The notes under the pieces were generated by a model. The model saw only the letters and a list, made by a program, of their open reading frames with translations. It was not told the DNA's origin and made no database searches. From positions 1 through 64,000 of the forward strand of contig JAQWUU010000029.1 in the NCBI GenBank assembly GCA_029241985.1: 64,000 nucleotides of DNA, in the 5' to 3' direction. The position numbers were made by a program, and so were the translations under genes. Within the stretch, counting starts at the first letter, position 1, and the number at the start of each line of letters is the position of its first letter. Below, piece after piece: positions 53,379-61,764 of the stretch. This stretch comes from Aquiluna sp. (GTDB taxonomy: Bacteria > Actinomycetota > Actinomycetes > Actinomycetales > Microbacteriaceae).

Positions 53379-54002
53379 CTATCTGAGTACGTAAACGACT
53401 ACGAAAAGGCCAATCCAGACTACGTCCACAAAGTGCCAGTAATAGGAAACCACAATCGCTCCCGTGGCTTCCTTGTGACCAAAGTTCTTGGCCGCGTAAG
53501 CCCTTCCAATGATTATCAGGAAGGCCACAAGCCCCCCGATAACGTGAAGGGCGTGAAATCCCGTGGTTATGTAAAAAGCGGATCCGTATGAATTTGAGCT
53601 GAGGCTTATGCCCTCTGAAACAAGCATTGCGTACTCCCATATCTGACCAGATACGAAGACAGCGCCCATGACGTAGGTCAAGAAGAACCACTCAACCATT
53701 CCCCATTTGGCTGGGGAGAGGCCCGTTCTGCGCGGCTGGAGTCGCTCAGCCGCGAACACACCGAACTGAGCCGTGAATGAGCTTGCAACGAGGATCAAGG
53801 TGTTGATCAGGGCAAACGGCACGTTCAAAATTTGTGCATCATTGGCCCAAAGGTCGGGAGCCCCAGCGCGAAGGCTGAAATACATGGCAAATAGGCCGGC
53901 AAAAAACATAACTTCGCTGCCAAGCCAGACGATAGTTCCTACAGATGTAGAACTCGGTCTATTGATGGCCATGGGCGCGACAGGTGCAGAAGTAGCAGAC
54001 AT
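53379..54002 (-). CDS. ctaE: Cytochrome c oxidase subunit III
   Basis: A 207-residue membrane protein with five transmembrane helices, with [25 protein letters not shown] at the first and HALHVIGGL and [14 protein letters not shown] near the end. Its grouping with qcrCAB rather than ctaC-D is the usual actinobacterial order. The frame extends to 54071, but the ATG at 54002 gives the usual protein length and is preceded by TAAACT at a 7-nt gap, the leaderless pattern. Confidence 0.94.
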   Translation of the reverse strand: MSATSAPVAPMAINRPSSTSVGTIVWLGSEVMFFAGLFAMYFSLRAGAPDLWANDAQILNVPFALINTLILVASSFTAQFGVFAAERLQPRRTGLSPAKWGMVEWFFLTYVMGAVFVSGQIWEYAMLVSEGISLSSNSYGSAFYITTGFHALHVIGGLVAFLIIIGRAYAAKNFGHKEATGAIVVSYYWHFVDVVWIGLFVVVYVLR

Positions 54003-54009
54003 GTTCTTA

Positions 54010-54015
54010 AGTTTA
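54010..54015 (-). promoter_or_regulatory. -10 element of a predicted leaderless promoter for ctaE-qcrCAB
   Basis: On the minus strand TAAACT ends 7 nt before the ATG at 54002. No ribosome-binding site is present between. It would drive ctaE, qcrC, qcrA and qcrB. Confidence 0.4.
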
Positions 54016-54093
54016 CTCGACGGAACGGCGCTGAGCTCTGGAAAAAGCGAGGTTTTGGAACTTTTTTGCAAACTGTTTATGGTTCGCGATGGT

Positions 54094-54099
54094 TAGACT
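54094..54099 (+). promoter_or_regulatory. -10 element of a predicted leaderless promoter for trpD
   Basis: TAGACT ends 6 nt before the ATG at 54106, and only TTCAAA lies between, so the mRNA probably starts at the ATG. A TTGCAA at 54066 is too far upstream (22 bp) to be a standard -35. Confidence 0.5.
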
Positions 54100-54105
54100 T
54101 TCAAA

Positions 54106-55170
54106 ATGCACGAACACAGCTGGAAATCAATCCTCTCAGCGCTCATAAATGGCGAGAATCTAAGCCGAGAAGCATGCAGATGGGCTATGGCTGAAATCAT
54201 GGCTGGTCAGGCGACAGACTCGCAAATAGCTGGTTTCATGCTGGGGCTCAGAACCAAGGGTGAAACAAGCCAAGAACTTGCTGGTCTGGTTGATGTAATG
54301 CTTGAAAACGCCACGAAACTTGAAATATCAGACGACGCCGTTGACATAGTGGGCACCGGGGGAGACCTGGTTGGAACCGTCAACATATCGTCGATGGCCT
54401 CTGTTGTGGCCCGGGCTGCCGGTATTCCAGTTCTGAAACATGGATCGAGAAGCGCTTCCGGGAAGACCGGGTCCTCTGAAATGCTGGAGAGACTCGGGAT
54501 CAATTTGGAGTTGAGCCCCTCACAGGTGGTCGAAGTGTTTGAACAGCAGGGGATTACCTTCTTTTTCGCTCCCGTTTTTCACCCTGCCATGCGACATGTT
54601 GCTCGCGCCAGGAAAGAACTCGGTGTGCCCACGACGTTTAATTTTCTTGGCCCCCTTGCCAATCCAGTACAACCAATTGCAACAGCTCTCGGAGTTGCAA
54701 ATTCAAAAATTGCGCCCCTTATGGCTGCAGAACTTGCCCAAAGAGGAAGAACCGCATTGGTTTTTAGGTCCAATGATGGGCTGGACGAGCTCAGCACCAC
54801 CGCATTAAACACGATTTGGCAGGTTGTTGATGGCGTTGTGGAGGAATACGCATTTGACGCTGAAGCTATTGGGGTGCCGCGATCCAGCCAGGAGCAGTTG
54901 CTGGGGGGCGACGCTGAACATAACTCGAGAGTGGCAACCAGCCTGTTCCAAGGCCTTGATTTTAAAAAATCCTCAGCCATCAGTGATATCGTCTGCTTGA
55001 ACGCTGCCGCTGGAATTGTCGCTTACGAACTTGCCAATGACCATCAACAGCGGTTTGTTCCACTTGAAGACAGACTAAAAGCAGGATTTCTTGCCGCCAA
55101 GTCAGCCATCTCCGGGGGTATGGCCGAAACCACAGCCCGGGAATGGGCTAAAGCCACTCAAGCCTTCTAA
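54106..55170 (+). CDS. trpD: Anthranilate phosphoribosyltransferase
   Basis: A 354-residue enzyme that transfers phosphoribose from PRPP to anthranilate in tryptophan synthesis. The PRPP-binding VGTGGD loop, NISSMASVVARAAGIPVLKHGSRSASGKTGSSEML, and PTTFNFLGPLANP are all conserved. It stands alone without other trp genes, next to ctaE, as in mycobacteria. The leaderless promoter supports the start. A transcript attenuator is not possible with no leader. Confidence 0.95.
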   Translation: MHEHSWKSILSALINGENLSREACRWAMAEIMAGQATDSQIAGFMLGLRTKGETSQELAGLVDVMLENATKLEISDDAVDIVGTGGDLVGTVNISSMASVVARAAGIPVLKHGSRSASGKTGSSEMLERLGINLELSPSQVVEVFEQQGITFFFAPVFHPAMRHVARARKELGVPTTFNFLGPLANPVQPIATALGVANSKIAPLMAAELAQRGRTALVFRSNDGLDELSTTALNTIWQVVDGVVEEYAFDAEAIGVPRSSQEQLLGGDAEHNSRVATSLFQGLDFKKSSAISDIVCLNAAAGIVAYELANDHQQRFVPLEDRLKAGFLAAKSAISGGMAETTAREWAKATQAF

Positions 55171-55273
55171 CATGCCAAACCCATCGGGGAGCGTTCCAGG
55201 ATTAACTACTTGACATAATGTTTATTATCGGCGTTTATGGGAAGTGATCGGGCCGTCCTCGAGAGGGCTGTTG

Positions 55274-55885
55274 CTAGACGCGACCGGACTTGTCTGCAAG
55301 CCCAAATAGACGCATTGAGAGCTGGTTTAGGTAGCCAATAGACAGCGCAAATAGCAGTGTGCCCTCACGAACTTGACCTCCCAGCAGGAATCCGATTGTG
55401 ACAACGATGATTTCCACTGTCGTTCTGGTAATCCAGAACGGGGCGTTGAACCTCTTTGCGAGCCCCATCATCAGACCATCTCTTGGGCCTTTTCCGAAGC
55501 CACAAGAGATATAGAGACCAGTTGCGTAAGAGATGATGAGCAGGCCTGCGATGAAAAGCGCCAAATTCAGCCAATAGCTTTCGATTTCTGGCCACAGCGG
55601 CATGGTCAGGTCTGCAAATAATCCGACCAATATCGCGTTTAGTACTGACCCGATACCGGGTTTAACTTTGAGTGGTATCCAGAAAAGCATCACAATCAAG
55701 CTGACGGCGATTGTTGCCTGTCCAAAGGTGAGTGTTGACTGCAGTGAGAGGCCCTGAGCCAAAACGTCCCAGGGAGGAATTCCGATACCCGCGTGAACCA
55801 TCATGCCTAGGCCAGTGCCGTAGATAGCCAGGCCAATAATTAGCTTGGCAAACCGGTAATAGAAATTAGACTTGAGCACCAGCAC
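55274..55885 (-). CDS. YczE/YyaS-family membrane protein
   Basis: A 203-residue protein with about five transmembrane helices of the COG2364 type. Conserved pieces are GMGLMVHAGIGIPPWDVLAQGLS-like residues near the N-terminus and the GFGKGPRDGLMMGLAKR loop in the middle. YczE in Bacillus influences surfactin synthesis, but the molecular function is unknown and actinobacterial members are uncharacterised. The GTG start at 55885 has no ribosome-binding site. It is divergent from the phosphodiesterase gene with only about 26 bp between starts. Confidence 0.85.
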   Translation of the reverse strand: MLVLKSNFYYRFAKLIIGLAIYGTGLGMMVHAGIGIPPWDVLAQGLSLQSTLTFGQATIAVSLIVMLFWIPLKVKPGIGSVLNAILVGLFADLTMPLWPEIESYWLNLALFIAGLLIISYATGLYISCGFGKGPRDGLMMGLAKRFNAPFWITRTTVEIIVVTIGFLLGGQVREGTLLFALSIGYLNQLSMRLFGLADKSGRV

Positions 55886-55911
55886 AGGTTAGTGCTACCG
55901 GAGGAGTGAAA

Positions 55912-56667
55912 TTGGCTAATTCGAACTATTTCGACTCCACTAAGCCAAGGGCTTTTGCGCACCGAGGCTTTAGTCATGGACTCCCAGGTGTTGATGAAAA
56001 TTCCCTTGAGGCTTTTCAAGCTGCGATCGACCAAGGCGCCGAATTTATAGAGACTGACACCCAAGCAAGCGGCGATGGTGTCGCGGTTATCTTTCACGAC
56101 GATGACCTCCTAAGACTTTGTGGTCTCGCGGCCAAAGTTCACGAACTATCGATAACCGAATTGAAAATGCTTTCTCTTCCAAATGGATCGAGAATCCCAA
56201 CGTTGGAAGAAGCCCTTCTGGCTTTTCCGGCCGTCAAGCTCAACATCGATGTGAAGTCCAAGGCAGCGATTATCCCAACCGCAAGGGCTATTGAAAACAC
56301 AAATTCGCATTCGCGAGTCCTGGTTTCTAGCTTTTCAGATCGCCGCAGGCGCGCCACTCTGGGGCTGCTAAGCCAACGGGTTGCAACTTCTGGGTCTATG
56401 TCCACGGTCTTGCAAATCTGGCTTTCGCACAAATTATTGGGCGGATTGGGTCTTGTTTTTTTGACGAAGTCTATTGATGCGCTCCAGCTTCCTCGAAATT
56501 ATGGACCATTAAATTTCGCCGATCGTAGCTTTATTGAGAGGCTCCAGAAGCTTGACACAGAGATTCATTTTTGGACGATAAACGATCCCCTAGAAATGAC
56601 CGAGCTAATCCAGCTTGGTGCTGCGGGGATTGTGACAGATCGGATCGATTTTGCTTCCAACCTGTGA
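55912..56667 (+). CDS. Glycerophosphodiester phosphodiesterase
   Basis: A 251-residue GDPD-family enzyme with a TIM barrel, splitting glycerophosphodiesters into glycerol 3-phosphate and an alcohol. Active-site residues are visible: HRG at the start of the barrel, ENSLEAFQAAIDQGAEFIETD (metal-binding Glu pair) and FHDDDLLR (catalytic His). The C-terminal WTINDP motif and GIVTDRID ending are typical. TTG at 55912 has GGAGGAG at a proper distance; the GTG at 55906 is too close to that site. No signal peptide is visible, so it is cytoplasmic. Confidence 0.9.
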   Translation: MANSNYFDSTKPRAFAHRGFSHGLPGVDENSLEAFQAAIDQGAEFIETDTQASGDGVAVIFHDDDLLRLCGLAAKVHELSITELKMLSLPNGSRIPTLEEALLAFPAVKLNIDVKSKAAIIPTARAIENTNSHSRVLVSSFSDRRRRATLGLLSQRVATSGSMSTVLQIWLSHKLLGGLGLVFLTKSIDALQLPRNYGPLNFADRSFIERLQKLDTEIHFWTINDPLEMTELIQLGAAGIVTDRIDFASNL

Positions 56668-56676
56668 TTGTTCTGT

Positions 56677-56710
56677 GAACCTCATCTGAAGCGGAATTGG
56701 GCTGAGGTTC
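56677..56710. repeat. 8-bp inverted repeat upstream of rbpA
   Basis: GAACCTCA at 56677-56684 and TGAGGTTC at 56703-56710 are perfect complements 18 bp apart. The left arm lies just upstream of, and the right arm falls inside the spacer of, the candidate stress promoter for rbpA, so a dimeric regulator could block it. As RNA it could form a stem only if transcription comes from upstream. Confidence 0.6.
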
Positions 56711-56717
56711 TCGTGTT
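56693..56717 (+). promoter_or_regulatory. Candidate SigR/SigH/SigE-type stress promoter for rbpA
   Basis: GGAAT at 56693-56697 and GTT at 56715-56717 are 17 bp apart, close to the GGAAT-N18-GTT pattern of actinobacterial thiol-stress ECF sigma factors. rbpA is a known SigR target in Streptomyces. The spacer is one base short of the common value, so this remains a candidate. The predicted start falls just before the CGGAGG ribosome-binding site. Confidence 0.4.
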
Positions 56718-56738
56718 GTTCCTCGCACGGAGGTCACA

Positions 56739-57098
56739 ATGTCTGAATCAATGCGCGGGATGCGTCTCGGCTCACAATCGCTAGAGAGCGACAAGGGGGT
56801 CGAGCTTTCGGCACGCCAGCTTGTCGAATTCAAGTGCCCGAAGGGTCACGACTTTACTCTTGCGTTCGCCGAAGGTGTTGAGCTCCCCTTGGTTTGGCAG
56901 TGCCAGCGCTGCCAGGCTTCCGCGCAAAGATTTGCTGATGGAGAATTGGTCACTGGAGAGGCTACTGAGGAAGACGCTCCTCGGACTCACTATGACATGG
57001 TCAAAGAAAGACGTTCCGAGCAAGAACTAGAAGATCTGCTGGAAGAAATGTTGGTGAGCATGCGAAAGCGCAGGGCTCAAGGGCACGTCAGCGCCTAA
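56739..57098 (+). CDS. rbpA: RNA polymerase-binding protein RbpA
   Basis: A 119-residue activator that binds RNA polymerase and group I/II sigma factors and stabilises open complexes in actinobacteria. The N-terminal tail (MRGMRLGSQSLESD), the central zinc domain with Cys33, His37, Cys55 and Cys58, the basic linker with PRTHYDMVKERRS, and the C-terminal sigma-interaction helix (SEQELEDLLEEMLVSMRKRR) are all present. The Cys set resembles the zinc-binding Streptomyces form. CGGAGG precedes the ATG. Its end overlaps ppm1 by 11 bp. Confidence 0.95.
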   Translation: MSESMRGMRLGSQSLESDKGVELSARQLVEFKCPKGHDFTLAFAEGVELPLVWQCQRCQASAQRFADGELVTGEATEEDAPRTHYDMVKERRSEQELEDLLEEMLVSMRKRRAQGHVSA

Positions 57099-57786
57099 TC
57101 CCCCACTTTGTGCATAGCCAAAATGCTTCTAGCACAATCTTCAACGTCATTTTGCTCGTGCCTTCAGCTCTTTCCACAAAGCTAATTGGAACCTCGATCA
57201 CATCAAGCCCATTTTCGATTGAGAGTAAAGTCATTTCGACTTGAAAGCCGTAGCCTTGCGCTTGGACATTATTCAGATCTAGCATCGCTAGCCCTCTCAC
57301 CGGGTAGACGCGATAGCCTGCAGTCATATCGAGAACTTTTGTTTGCAGCATTTTTCGAGCATAGAAATTACCAAGACGGGAAATAGCAACGCGATACCAG
57401 GGCCAATTTTGTACCTCTCCCCCTTCAACCCACCGTGATCCGATAACAACACAATCATCGTTTGCCATTGCTAAGAGGTCAGGAAGATGCTTGGGCTGGT
57501 GAGAGCCATCTGCGTCCATCTGAATCACATAGTCGTAGTTGTTTGTCTTTGCCCATTCGAAACCAGCCAGATAAGCCTTGCCAAGCCCGGCCTTAGATTC
57601 ACGGTGTAACACTGAGACCCGAGAATCTTGTCGGCTGAGATTATTGGCGAGGTCCCCAGTGCCATCCGGACTGTTGTCGTCAATGATGAGCAAATCTATC
57701 CCACCGACCGTGTCCAGCACCTTTCTGACGGTTGCTTCGATGTTTTGACACTCGTTGAATGTGGGCATGAGGACGACAAACCTCAT
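57088..57786 (-). CDS. ppm1: Polyprenol monophosphomannose synthase
   Basis: A 232-residue GT2 glycosyltransferase that moves mannose from GDP-mannose to polyprenyl phosphate on the cytoplasmic face. The nucleotide-binding PTFNECQNIE, IIDDNSPDGTGDLA and the QMDADGSHQP DxD-type motif are present. It lacks the acyltransferase domain found fused in mycobacteria; that function is encoded by the separate lnt gene, whose stop overlaps its start by 4 bp (ATGA). The lipid-mannose product feeds protein mannosylation or lipoglycan synthesis. Confidence 0.93.
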   Translation of the reverse strand: MRFVVLMPTFNECQNIEATVRKVLDTVGGIDLLIIDDNSPDGTGDLANNLSRQDSRVSVLHRESKAGLGKAYLAGFEWAKTNNYDYVIQMDADGSHQPKHLPDLLAMANDDCVVIGSRWVEGGEVQNWPWYRVAISRLGNFYARKMLQTKVLDMTAGYRVYPVRGLAMLDLNNVQAQGYGFQVEMTLLSIENGLDVIEVPISFVERAEGTSKMTLKIVLEAFWLCTKWGIRR

Positions 57787-59300
57787 CTGTGTTTCTTTCT
57801 AAGATAAAAAATGGCCAACATCCCGAAGACAGCTATCGAGTTCACATAATCAAACCAGGGACCAATAATCATGGCTGGCGTAGTGCCACTGTAAAGCGGG
57901 ACCTCTTCCACCATGGCTCCGGGTTCATACCAAACCAGTTCACTCAAGACTTCTCCGGTCGGAAGATAGATTGCAGACAGCCCAACCGTAGAGATATTCA
58001 CGACCGACCTTCCGGTTTCAATAGCTCTAAGCTGGGCAATTCCTGCTTGCTGATAGGTCTCATCGGAGTAACCAAAATCTGCGTTGTTGGTCTGCGAGAG
58101 AATTACTTCGGCGCCTCCAGCGACCAAGTCACGAAGAATGCCGTCCTCCGCTATCTCGAAACAGATAAGAGTTCCAGCGACAAAGTCATCTTCGATTTCA
58201 TAGATACCGTCCCTCACACCAAACGAGAACCCTTCGGGCACTAAGTCGATGAGGTCCGGTGCGAAAAGTCGCCAAAATTCTCGATTTGGAACAAATTCTG
58301 CGAAAGGAACCGGTTGCTTCTTGTCGTAGTAGTCGACCGCACCAATTTCGGGCCGCCAAAGCAAAGTTGAGTTGAAATTCTCACCTCCGCGACTCGTGAT
58401 CGTTCCAAAGGAGAAAGGTGCACCAATACGGATGGCAATTTCATCAATCTTCTGGGCGGCAGCGACACTTCGAAGTGGGTCAACATCTGAGGAGTTTTCT
58501 GGCCAAACCAAAAGGTCTACCCGATCTGAAAGATCGGAGTCAAAAACAAGCTCAGTAGCATCCAAGTGGTTTTGAAGAATTGTTCCGCGGTCGAGGTTTG
58601 AAAACAGGCCGGCGTTTGCATTGCCCTGCACAGCAGCAATTACCTTGGTTGATGTTTCTATCGGGTTGTTCAAAAACATTGTGATTACGGGAACAAGCAC
58701 AATGGCTCCAATAACAGCAAATGCCGGTACTCTTCGGATCGCATTGCGACCCTTTCGGTGAAGAAACCAGATCGCAAGTATCGAACCGATAAGCGCGAGC
58801 ATGAAGGTGAGTAGCGAGAGGCCGCCAAAGAAGACCCACTGGTTCATAAAGCTCTCGGGTTGAGTCATGGCCAATCTCGACCAGGGAAACCCTCCGTAAG
58901 GAAAATTATTGGCTAAGTACTCTCTGGCCGTCCAGATCGAGGCTGCTGCCACAGCAAATAGCAGAAGAGCATTTTTCTTAGGTTTCCACTTTTTGTAGAG
59001 CCAAGCAGTTGCTCCCACAGCCAGAGCGAAAAAGAAGGATTGGAGAGTACTCAAGGCGATTAGCGGCACCGGACCCAAATAAAGAGAGATCCACTCGATG
59101 TGGGAGATGTAAAAAGCTTGGCTTGCAATAAAACCAACGAGCGCGGCACTCCAGAATCCAAGCCCGAGGCTCGCTAGCAGAATCACCGCGGGAATCAGCG
59201 GCGCAAGTATCCAAATGTTTTCCGTGGGAAACGCGTAAAGCGCAATGAGCCCACCGCCCGCGCCGAGCGGAATCCGCCAAAGTAGCTGTGGAATCTTCAC
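57783..59300 (-). CDS. lnt: Apolipoprotein N-acyltransferase
   Basis: A 505-residue membrane enzyme that N-acylates the lipidated cysteine of lipoproteins. About seven N-terminal helices precede an extracytoplasmic nitrilase-like domain with the triad: Glu in LVWPENSSD, Lys in YYDKKQPVPFAEFVPNREF and Cys in LICFEIAED. A final helix anchors the C-terminus. The GTG start is preceded by TAGAGT at a 6-nt gap, the leaderless pattern. It is followed by ppm1 and may act on lipoproteins such as CtaC. Confidence 0.94.
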   Translation of the reverse strand: MKIPQLLWRIPLGAGGGLIALYAFPTENIWILAPLIPAVILLASLGLGFWSAALVGFIASQAFYISHIEWISLYLGPVPLIALSTLQSFFFALAVGATAWLYKKWKPKKNALLLFAVAAASIWTAREYLANNFPYGGFPWSRLAMTQPESFMNQWVFFGGLSLLTFMLALIGSILAIWFLHRKGRNAIRRVPAFAVIGAIVLVPVITMFLNNPIETSTKVIAAVQGNANAGLFSNLDRGTILQNHLDATELVFDSDLSDRVDLLVWPENSSDVDPLRSVAAAQKIDEIAIRIGAPFSFGTITSRGGENFNSTLLWRPEIGAVDYYDKKQPVPFAEFVPNREFWRLFAPDLIDLVPEGFSFGVRDGIYEIEDDFVAGTLICFEIAEDGILRDLVAGGAEVILSQTNNADFGYSDETYQQAGIAQLRAIETGRSVVNISTVGLSAIYLPTGEVLSELVWYEPGAMVEEVPLYSGTTPAMIIGPWFDYVNSIAVFGMLAIFYLRKKHR

Positions 59301-59306
59301 GCCTCT

Positions 59307-59312
59307 ACTCTA
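59307..59312 (-). promoter_or_regulatory. -10 element of a predicted leaderless promoter for lnt-ppm1
   Basis: On the minus strand TAGAGT ends 6 nt before the GTG at 59300; the intervening AGAGGC is too close to the GTG to be a useful ribosome-binding site. A TTACAG 17 bp upstream (59330-59335) is a weak -35. It lies across the end of helY. Confidence 0.45.
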
Positions 59313-59316
59313 AGTT

Positions 59317-61764
59317 CTAGACGTAGTAGCTGTAAGCCACAATGCCTCTTTTGACCAAGTCCATGGCGCTATAGGCATTCTCTGCAAGCTCGGCATCGGC
59401 GCCTTGCGCCAGTTGGTCCAGGAGGTCAATAACCTGCTTGCTCCAACGAATAAAGTCACCAGCAACCAATCCCGAAAGCTTGAGTATGTCATCGAGTTTT
59501 GCTCCTGTTGCCCAGCGATATATTGGCCACGCCAACCCCAGATCAAGCGGGGATTCTTGGGTCAGATCAAATCTGTCTTGCATTTCAGAAAGCTCATCCT
59601 GAACAAGTTCAGTCCTTTCAAGAACCTCGCGGAAGTTACCCTTTGGCAGCTTCGGCTCGTAGTCTCCATCGTCCCTGCGATTCTCATAAACCAGAGCCGC
59701 TGCCATGGCTGCCAACGATGGCGCATCTAGTTGTTTCCAGACACCCTCATTTACGCACTGTGCAATTAGTAGGTCGCGCTCGCCGTAGATTTTGCCTAGC
59801 CTTCTGCCTGCGTCGGTGATTTCCAGGTCATCACCGTCTGGTTGAAGGTAACGAAGCTCTTCGAGCAAGCTGCAAATCCTGTTGAACACCTTTGCCACTT
59901 GATTCGTTCTGTTTTCGATCTGGTTTATGGTGGCGTCAATTTCCTGTCGTAGTTTTTGGTAGCGCTCCCCCCACCTAGCATGTGCTTCACGCTCGCTGCA
60001 GCCGTGGCAGTTATGTGACCTCAGGGTGCGCTTGAGATCAGCAATCTCCGACTCATGCTTCCTCATCGTCTTGGTTTGGCGAATGTCTTTGCCACCGCGG
60101 GAGCGCCACGAAGCCCCTTTTCGCTCTAGGTCTGAGATTCTGCGCCTCAGGCCTGAGTACTCTTTGAAGTCTCCAAGGTGGCACTGCATCGCCTCTTCAT
60201 AGCCCTCCATCGAGGACTGTTTTTCCGATATCCCTTGGGCCAACCCAACGACCGAACGATCAGCCTGAAACTGCGCAAATGAGCGCTCCAATACCTTGCT
60301 CGCCCGTTGCGCGCCAAAAGCGTCAATAAGGTTTACGGCCATGTTGTAGGTGGGTCTGAATGAGCTGTTTAGCGGGTAGGTTCGCTTGGATGCAAGCCCA
60401 GCAACCATGTTGGGGTCAAGCTGTTGACCCCAAAGAATTACAGAGTGGCCCTCAGTGTCAATTCCGCGTCGGCCCGCTCTTCCGGTCAGCTGGGTGTACT
60501 CACCCGCGGTGACAGACACTCTTGCCTCGCCATTGAATTTGTCCAGTCTTTCCAGTACCACGGTCCGAGCGGGCATGTTGATTCCGAGCGCAAGGGTTTC
60601 GGTGGCAAATACCACTCGCACTAACTTGCGAAGGAATAGCTCCTCGACAACCTCCTTGAAGGCTGGCAGCATCCCAGCGTGATGGGCCGCATAACCACGT
60701 TCCAGGGAGCTCAGCCAATCGAAGTATCCGAGCGTGTCTAGGTCCTCATCAGCAATTGAGCTGCATCTAGCCTCTGCCAAGCGACGAATTTCAAGTGCTT
60801 CTTCCCTTGACGTGAGTCGAACGCCAGCTCGTCGACATGCTGCAACCGAAGCCTCACAACCAACCCTTGAAAAAATGAAGAAAATGGCCGGCAGTAAATC
60901 AGCTCTATCTAAAGCGTCTACAACTTCTGGCTTTTCAAGTCTTGGGAATCTGCGATCGTTGTGACCTCGGTAATTTGAGGACCCACGGGGTTTGGGTCCT
61001 CGGTGAGGTGCCCGTTGCCTAGCCTGATGTTTTTGCAGGAGTTCCGGGTTCACTCTCATTTGCTTGCTACCAGTTTCAAACAGCTCAAGAAACTCATCCC
61101 CAAAAAGGACGTGCTGATGCAATGGAACGGGCCTAATTTCAGAAACGATGATCTCAGTGTTGCCGCGGACTTCGGCTAGCCAGGCTCCAAACTCCTCAGC
61201 ATTTGAGACTGTTGCGCTGAGTGACACTACTTTCACGTCTTTTGGCAGGTGAAGAATTACCTCTTCCCAGACTGCGCCCCTGAACCTGTCGGCTAGGTAA
61301 TGAACCTCGTCCATCACAACAAAACCTAAATCCATCAAGGTCGTGCTGGTCGCATAGATCATGTTTCTAAGCACTTCAGTGGTCATGACCACTATCTCTG
61401 CCTCAGAGTTGTTGTTGGTGTCGCCTGTGAGCAACCCGACTCGATCTTTTCCGTAGCGAGCGGCAAGTTCAGCAAATTTCTGATTGCTTAGAGCTTTGAT
61501 GGGTGTCGTATAAAACACCTTTTGGCCTTTTGCTAAGGCTAAATGAATTGCGAATTCACCAACCACTGTCTTGCCTGCACCGGTTGGAGCAGCCACCAAG
61601 ACACCGGACCCTGCCTCCAGAGCTAAGCAGGCTTTTTCTTGGAAATCATCCAGGGGGAACCGAAGTTCGTGGGTGAACAGTTCAAATTCGGGGAATTTTG
61701 ATTTGGATTTTGCCCGCTGATATTTATCGGCGGGGCTCAAATCATTCGACTTCGATGTCATCAT
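59317..61764 (-). CDS. helY: DEAD/DEAH-box RNA helicase, HelY (Ski2/Mtr4-like)
   Basis: An 815-residue superfamily 2 helicase. Motif I is APTGAGKTVVGEFA, motif II is DEVH, motif III is SATVSNAEE, and motif VI follows ETLALGINMPARTVVLERLDKF with QLTGRAGRRGID. The C-terminal DSHCT-like domain comes after a coiled region with a conserved CHGC pair. It is shorter than mycobacterial HelY (about 900). A role in RNA processing or decay is inferred from eukaryotic relatives. The ATG at 61764 overlaps the tatC end by 23 bp; TTG at 61770 is less likely. Confidence 0.92.
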   Translation of the reverse strand: MMTSKSNDLSPADKYQRAKSKSKFPEFELFTHELRFPLDDFQEKACLALEAGSGVLVAAPTGAGKTVVGEFAIHLALAKGQKVFYTTPIKALSNQKFAELAARYGKDRVGLLTGDTNNNSEAEIVVMTTEVLRNMIYATSTTLMDLGFVVMDEVHYLADRFRGAVWEEVILHLPKDVKVVSLSATVSNAEEFGAWLAEVRGNTEIIVSEIRPVPLHQHVLFGDEFLELFETGSKQMRVNPELLQKHQARQRAPHRGPKPRGSSNYRGHNDRRFPRLEKPEVVDALDRADLLPAIFFIFSRVGCEASVAACRRAGVRLTSREEALEIRRLAEARCSSIADEDLDTLGYFDWLSSLERGYAAHHAGMLPAFKEVVEELFLRKLVRVVFATETLALGINMPARTVVLERLDKFNGEARVSVTAGEYTQLTGRAGRRGIDTEGHSVILWGQQLDPNMVAGLASKRTYPLNSSFRPTYNMAVNLIDAFGAQRASKVLERSFAQFQADRSVVGLAQGISEKQSSMEGYEEAMQCHLGDFKEYSGLRRRISDLERKGASWRSRGGKDIRQTKTMRKHESEIADLKRTLRSHNCHGCSEREAHARWGERYQKLRQEIDATINQIENRTNQVAKVFNRICSLLEELRYLQPDGDDLEITDAGRRLGKIYGERDLLIAQCVNEGVWKQLDAPSLAAMAAALVYENRRDDGDYEPKLPKGNFREVLERTELVQDELSEMQDRFDLTQESPLDLGLAWPIYRWATGAKLDDILKLSGLVAGDFIRWSKQVIDLLDQLAQGADAELAENAYSAMDLVKRGIVAYSYYV

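Noticed and set aside
55210-55240. Perfect TTGACA in the trpD-YczE convergent gap
   Set aside because: No matching -10 at 16-18 bp, and no forward gene begins within 600 bp; a small RNA is possible but unsupported.
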